Assembly (NCBI GenBank): GCA_963729195.1
Contig: CAVSNF010000025.1
Location: 248,001 to 312,000 of the forward strand
Source: CAVPTL01 sp963729195
GTDB taxonomy: Bacteria; Actinomycetota; Thermoleophilia; Gaiellales; JAICJC01
Length of the DNA stretch: 64,000 nucleotides
Direction of reading: 5' to 3'
The notes under the pieces are model-generated. The model worked only from the letters and a program-made list of their open reading frames with translations, made no database searches and was not told the DNA's origin. Position 1 is the stretch's first letter. Every line of letters begins with the position of its first letter. Below are positions 59,396 to 64,000 of this stretch, in pieces. The position numbers and the translations under genes were made by a program.

Positions 59396-59631
59396 GACTG
59401 TCCTCCTTCGTCGATCGTTGCGAGAACCCCGCCGACCGCGATCGTTTCGCCTTCGGCAGCAACGATCGTGATGCGGCCGTCGCCGGGGGCTTCAACTTCG
59501 GCGGTAGCCTTGTCGGTTTCGACCTCGAGGATCACCTGCCCGGCCTCGACCAGATCGCCGTCAGCCACCAGCCAGCGCAGAATCTGGCCGGTCTCCATGC
59601 CCAGCGAGAGTTGGCCCAACTCCACATTCAT
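59392..59631 (-). CDS. Stand-alone lipoyl-domain protein
   Basis: 79 residues, a single biotinyl/lipoyl hammerhead: MNVELGQLSLGMETGQILRW, the attachment lysine in VETDKATAEVEAP, then GRITIVAAEGETIAVGGVLA. It is as long as one lipoyl domain; no E1/E3-binding domain and no acyltransferase core follow. Start overlaps the E1-beta stop (ATGA). It could be a mobile substrate carrier for the E1 pair, or what remains of an E2. Confidence 0.85.
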   Translation of the reverse strand: MNVELGQLSLGMETGQILRWLVADGDLVEAGQVILEVETDKATAEVEAPGDGRITIVAAEGETIAVGGVLATIDEGGQS

Positions 59632-60615
59632 GCTCTCACCGGCCTTCCCACCAGCTGCTCGATCGCCGCTGCCACAGAGCCGGCGCTGGGGTAGACCTCC
59701 GACAGCACCGGGCCGCACGGTATCGGCACGTCGAGTCCTGCTACGCGGGCGACGGGCGCGTCCAGGTGATCGAACCCGTGCTCCATGCACAGGGCCGCGA
59801 TCTCGGCACCGACCCCGGCCGTCTTGTGTGCGTCGTGCGTGACCACCACACGCCGCGTCTTGATCAATGACGCCACCAGCGCATCGATGTCCAGCGGCGC
59901 GATCGTGCGAGGGTCGAGCACCTCAACATCGATGCCCTTCGACGCGACCAGTTCGGCCGCCTTGAGCGATTCGTCGACCATTCCCGACAGCGCGACGACC
60001 GTGACGTCGGAGCCCTCGCGGGCGATCCGCGCGGAGCCGAAGGGAATCGGCGGCTCATCCAGATCGACCTCGCACTTGCGGCCGTAAAGACGGACGTTTT
60101 CGATGAACATCACCGGGTTGGGCTCGCGCAGCGCGGTGCGCATCAGTCCCAGGGCGTCACGGGCGTTGGACGGCATCACCACCCGCAGTCCCGGAATGTG
60201 CATGAACCACGACTCCAGACTCTGAGAGTGCTGTGGCCCCATGCCCATGCGGGAGACGATGGGAACCCGGATGACGAGAGGCACCTGCAGCTTTCCGCCG
60301 GTGAAGTAGTGCAACTTGGCGGCCTGGTTCACAACCTGATCCATGGCCAGGCCGACGAAGTCGAAGAACTCCAGCTCAACCACTGCGCGGGTGCCGTTGA
60401 TGGCCAGCCCGATGGCGAAGCCCACAGTCGCCGACTCACACAGCGGGCCGTCGCGAATCACGTCGTCTCCGAACCTCTCGTGAAGCCCTCGAGTGACACC
60501 GAAGGTTCCGCCGTAGGGTGCCAATGTCCTGGCCCAGGTGGACGATCGGCTCGCCACTCTCGACGGCCTCGGAAAGCGCGTGGTTGATTGCTTCACCCAT
60601 GCTGAGCATGCTCAT
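59628..60615 (-). CDS. 2-oxoacid dehydrogenase-type E1 subunit beta (one frameshift)
   Basis: About 328 residues. The ATG at 60615 has AGGAG seven bases before and gives MSMLSMGEAINHALSEAVES, then EPIVHLGQDIGT. Near 60524 one extra C shifts the frame to YGGTFGVTRGLHERFGDDVI. Then come PLCESATVGFAIGLAINGTR, EFFDFVGLAMDQVVNQAAKL and the C-terminal transketolase-type domain (DVEVLDPRTIAPLDIDALVA, THDAHKTAGVGAEIAAL). Pairs with E1-alpha to form the decarboxylase. First gene of the operon, divergent from the sugar-binding protein gene. Confidence 0.88.
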
Positions 60616-60712
60616 CCGATCACTCCTAGAAACCTTCCTGGATACGATTCCGTCCGAGTGTACCTTGTCCCCAGGCGCAGATCGAATTGGCAGTGGTGGC
60701 CGAAGAAACGAC

Positions 60713-60742
60713 TTGACTTTCGGCCCCCGGTTACCATATGGT
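60713..60742 (+). promoter_or_regulatory. Promoter of the sugar ABC operon with overlapping dyad
   Basis: TTGACT, 18 bases, TATGGT, about 55 bases before the start of the binding-protein gene. A perfect 10-bp palindrome ACCATATGGT covers the -10, and CCGAA..TTCGG flanks the -35. Either could be the site of the nearby LacI-family regulator. The 180-base gap also has to hold the divergent E1 promoter, which I could not pin down. Confidence 0.6.
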
Positions 60743-60796
60743 CAGTGCCGACCGGAATCCTTCCCAGAAACGGTACCCATCAGGGGGTTGTCAAGA

Positions 60797-61963
60797 ATGT
60801 CGCTCCGGATCCGAACAGTCGTCGTGCTTGTTGCATGTGCCGGCCTCGCCGTAGGCGCCGCCTCCTGCGGGAGCAGCAGCGGCAGTAGCGACAGCAGCCA
60901 AGCCTCCAGCGCGGCCGCCGGAGCACAGTTCGGCGTTGGGCTCAAGCTCAGCGGCGTGGTGGGTGAGGCCGAAGTGGGAAGCTCGACCGGCCCGTGGCTG
61001 GTCTGGAACGCCAAGAGTTGCGCGTATGAGCAAACCGCGGATCACCCGACCGACTACAAGGCGCAGAGCCGCACGATTACCGGCGGCCCCACCCAGATCG
61101 GGTACATGCACTACGGCGACGTCGACCCGTTCGGTGTGGCGAACTCGAAGAGCGTTGCGGCCCAGGCCGACAAGGTCGGCTTCACGTTGAACACCTACAA
61201 CCTGAAGTACCCGTCGGAGACCGAGCCGCTCGCACAGGCCCGCAACTCGGTGCTGAAGAAGGACGCTGGAGTGATCCAGGCCCAGCAGGTTGCCAGCGTG
61301 ACCCCGGCGTTCCTGAAGATTCTCCAGACGGATGGCTGCATCCCGTCCGTGCAGATGTACCTGGCTGTCGAGAACGTGCCGACCTTCGGTGCGGTTTGGT
61401 CGGATGTCGGTGCGACCCAGGGAGCCTGGCTGGCCAAGGAGGCGCTCGCCCGCGGTTGGAAGCCCGAGGACACCGCTCTCGTCCAGTGCACCGATCCCAC
61501 GCTGGGAGAGGACGTCAACTCGATGTTCAAGACCGGGCCCGAGGCATTGGTAAAGGGCGGATTCGCCCTTCCGGACGCGAACGTGTACCCCCTCAAGTGC
61601 GAGTTCACTCCCCAGAAGGCCGCGGTCCCCGTCACAGACTGGCTGACGGCGCACCCGGACGTGAAGAACATCCTGATGCAGACGATTGACGACGAGCGCA
61701 TGTCGGGCATGCTCAACGCCATGAAGCAGGCTGGGCGCAGCGGCGACCAGATCGACATCGCATCCGGGGCCGACGAGCTCGGCCAGGAGCAGATCAAGAA
61801 CGGCGTCCAGCAGGCGTCCATCGCGTACTTCCCCGAGAAGTACGGTGAATGGCTGATCCCGATTCTGGAAGACGTCATGGCCGGTAACCCGGTGCCCAGC
61901 TTCGTCGGACAGGCGCTGCCTGTGATCACGCAGGACAACATCAACGACTACTACCCCGGGTAG
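60797..61963 (+). CDS. Sugar-binding lipoprotein of an ABC importer
   Basis: 388 residues from the ATG behind AGGGGG. Signal peptide MSLRIRTVVVLVACAGLAVG with lipobox GAASC. The Ser/Gly linker (about 25-50) leads into a type I periplasmic-binding fold of the Peripla_BP_4 kind: TQIGYMHYGDVDPFGVANSK, QAQQVASVTPAFLKILQTDG, VKNILMQTIDDERMSGMLNA. Delivers a sugar to the permease encoded 31 bases downstream. Several cysteines (positions about 70, 190, 240, 275) are unusual for this fold. Likely regulated with the LacI gene. Confidence 0.92.
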   Translation: MSLRIRTVVVLVACAGLAVGAASCGSSSGSSDSSQASSAAAGAQFGVGLKLSGVVGEAEVGSSTGPWLVWNAKSCAYEQTADHPTDYKAQSRTITGGPTQIGYMHYGDVDPFGVANSKSVAAQADKVGFTLNTYNLKYPSETEPLAQARNSVLKKDAGVIQAQQVASVTPAFLKILQTDGCIPSVQMYLAVENVPTFGAVWSDVGATQGAWLAKEALARGWKPEDTALVQCTDPTLGEDVNSMFKTGPEALVKGGFALPDANVYPLKCEFTPQKAAVPVTDWLTAHPDVKNILMQTIDDERMSGMLNAMKQAGRSGDQIDIASGADELGQEQIKNGVQQASIAYFPEKYGEWLIPILEDVMAGNPVPSFVGQALPVITQDNINDYYPG

Positions 61964-61994
61964 TGACGACCACCCCTGCCCGGGGCCGCGGCGT

Positions 61995-63055
61995 ATGAAC
62001 GATCTTCCTGGCGAAAGCGCCGATCAGGTGCAGTCACAGGCACCCGGGCAGGGCGGACCGTCGAGGCTGCAAGGTGGACTGCGGAAGCTCGGGTCATTCA
62101 GCACCTGGAAGGAACTGCTGCTGCGCCCTGAGATGGCGCTGCCGCTCGTAACCGTTGCACTCGGCGTCTATCTGTCGTTCGCGTCTCCGTACTTCCTGCA
62201 GCGACAGAACTTCCTCAACATCACCGAGGCTGTTTCCGTGATCGGGATCGCAGCGGCGTTCGCGACCGTTGTGGTCATCAGCGGCGGGATTGACCTGACG
62301 CCGGTGACAGTGATGACACTCGCGGGGATCGTCGCTCTGCACACGACTCAGCTCGGCCTTCCCCTCGGTGTGGTGGTCATATGCTCGCTGGCCGCCGGCG
62401 TCGGGGTCGGTCTCGTCAACGGACTGCTGATTTCGCTCCTCAACCTGAATGCGTTCATCGTCACGCTGGGAACCAACTTCTTGTTCACGGGGATCGCGTA
62501 CGTCGTGACGGAAGGAAGCTCGCAGGTGATCGAGGACCAGTCGTTCCTCGACATCGGACAGTCACGGCTGGCGTTCGACATTCCGTTCGCCTCGGTGGTC
62601 ATGCTGTGCTCGTTTGTGATCGCCTACGTGATGCTGCGGTACATGCGCTACGGGACGCACGTGTTCGCGCTTGGCGGTGGCGAAAGCGAGGCCCGTCTCA
62701 GCGGCGTTCGGACCGTGCGGGTGAAAACGATCGTGTACGTCCTCTCGGGTCTCAGCGCAGCCGTCGCCGGGGTCGTGCTCACGGCAGCATCAGGCTCGGT
62801 GGCGCCATACGCCGCGTCTAACGCAAACGACTTGCTCTACATCCTGGCCGCGGTGATCATCGGCGGCACGGCGCTCACCGGCGGCCGCGGCAGCGTGGTC
62901 GGGACGTTCGTCGGGATCATCCTTCTGGGCGAGATCGCCAACGGGCTCGTGCTCTTGAACATCTCGAGCTTCTGGCAGCCGGTCGTGATCGGTACGATCC
63001 TACTCATCGCCATCGTCCTGGATGAGGTCAGGCGCCGCGTGGGGCTGTCGACCGC

Positions 63056-63059
<4 letters not shown>
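61995..63059 (+). CDS. Sugar ABC transporter permease (RbsC/FrcC type)
   Basis: 354 residues with a hydrophilic N-terminal extension of about 45 residues and about nine membrane helices. ISGGIDLTPVTVMTLAGIVA is the RbsC-family signature after the third helix. GGTALTGGRGSVVGTFVGII is the cytoplasmic coupling segment that docks on the ATPase. The stop overlaps the ATPase start by four bases. Complete. Confidence 0.94.
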
Positions 63060-63804
<745 letters not shown>

Positions 63805-63830
<26 letters not shown>

Positions 63831-64000
63831 ACACCCGTAACCAGTCCAGGCATTCTTCGACCAGCGCGCACTCGTCCACCCCCGGTCCAAGTTGTCCCAG
63901 CTCCACCAGTACCGGCCCTTCGAAGCCGGCGGACGCGAGTACCGCCAGCACGTCGTCGATTGGAACCACACCCGTGCCATACGCCACCGAGCACGGCCCG
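63805..64000 (-). CDS. Sugar phosphate isomerase/epimerase-like TIM barrel, partial
   Basis: The C-terminal 64 residues are visible before the right edge: AYGTGVVPIDDVLAVLASAG then FEGPVLVELGQLGPGVDECA and LVEECLDWLR. The pattern G.G..D...v...L...GF.GP..vE is the end of xylose-isomerase-like TIM barrels, which include inosose dehydratases and epimerases. A sugar-processing role fits the adjacent importer. The active site lies outside the window. Confidence 0.7.

Overview
The window is a high-GC chromosomal segment whose genes read as actinobacterial. The best fit is a deep lineage such as Thermoleophilia/Solirubrobacterales; that placement is inferred from protein flavour, not from a search. 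The backbone is the conserved transcription-translation supercluster, all on the minus strand. In transcription order it runs rpmG-secE-nusG-rplK-rplA-rplJ-rplL, then rpoB-rpoC, then rpsL-rpsG-fusA-tuf-rpsJ-rplC-rplD, leaving the window at the left edge. The canonical order is kept, but it is split by two accessory blocks. Between rplL and rpoB lie a murein-peptide-type operon (NlpC/P60 peptidase, beta-lactamase-like serine hydrolase, peptide-binding lipoprotein, two peptide ABC ATPases) and an MFS exporter. Between rpoC and rpsL lie a family-9 glycoside hydrolase and a cassette of small membrane and secreted proteins.

Layout. 1-5.7 kb: str/S10 operons. 5.7-9.5 kb: GH9 cellulase and a cassette bounded by copies of one palindrome. 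9.5-17.9 kb: rpoC and rpoB. 17.9-24.6 kb: MFS exporter and peptide operon, whose permease genes are reduced to a 35-codon tail. 24.6-28 kb: L7/L12, L10, L1, L11, NusG, SecE, L33. 28-49.4 kb: single genes and small operons for stress, efflux and hydrolysis, including an Orc/Cdc6-like AAA ATPase behind a nested operator, agmatine deiminase, two sensor-like membrane paralogues sharing one upstream element, an MBL/phosphatase-like pair, a rhodanese, an MMPL exporter, a TetR-DHA2 pair, a C45 hydrolase and an ArsR-CDF metal pair. 49.7-57.3 kb: MFS, a giant cyclase-ATPase-TPR regulator, and a glycosyltransferase/small-peptide locus carrying two copies of one conserved leader. 57.3-64 kb: a LacI regulator, E1-alpha / E1-beta / free lipoyl-domain genes, a divergent FrcBCA-type sugar ABC importer and the end of a TIM-barrel isomerase.

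Two features run through the window. First, six copies of a 29-37 bp perfect or near-perfect palindrome (core GGTGCCWGGCACC) sit at gene ends and sometimes supply the stop codons. Second, at least a dozen genes, including the essential rpoC and rplC, carry single-base frameshifts. Because essential genes are hit, these look like consensus errors in the assembly rather than biology, so the affected genes are annotated across the shift.

No rRNA, tRNA, CRISPR array, transposase, integrase or replication origin could be identified.
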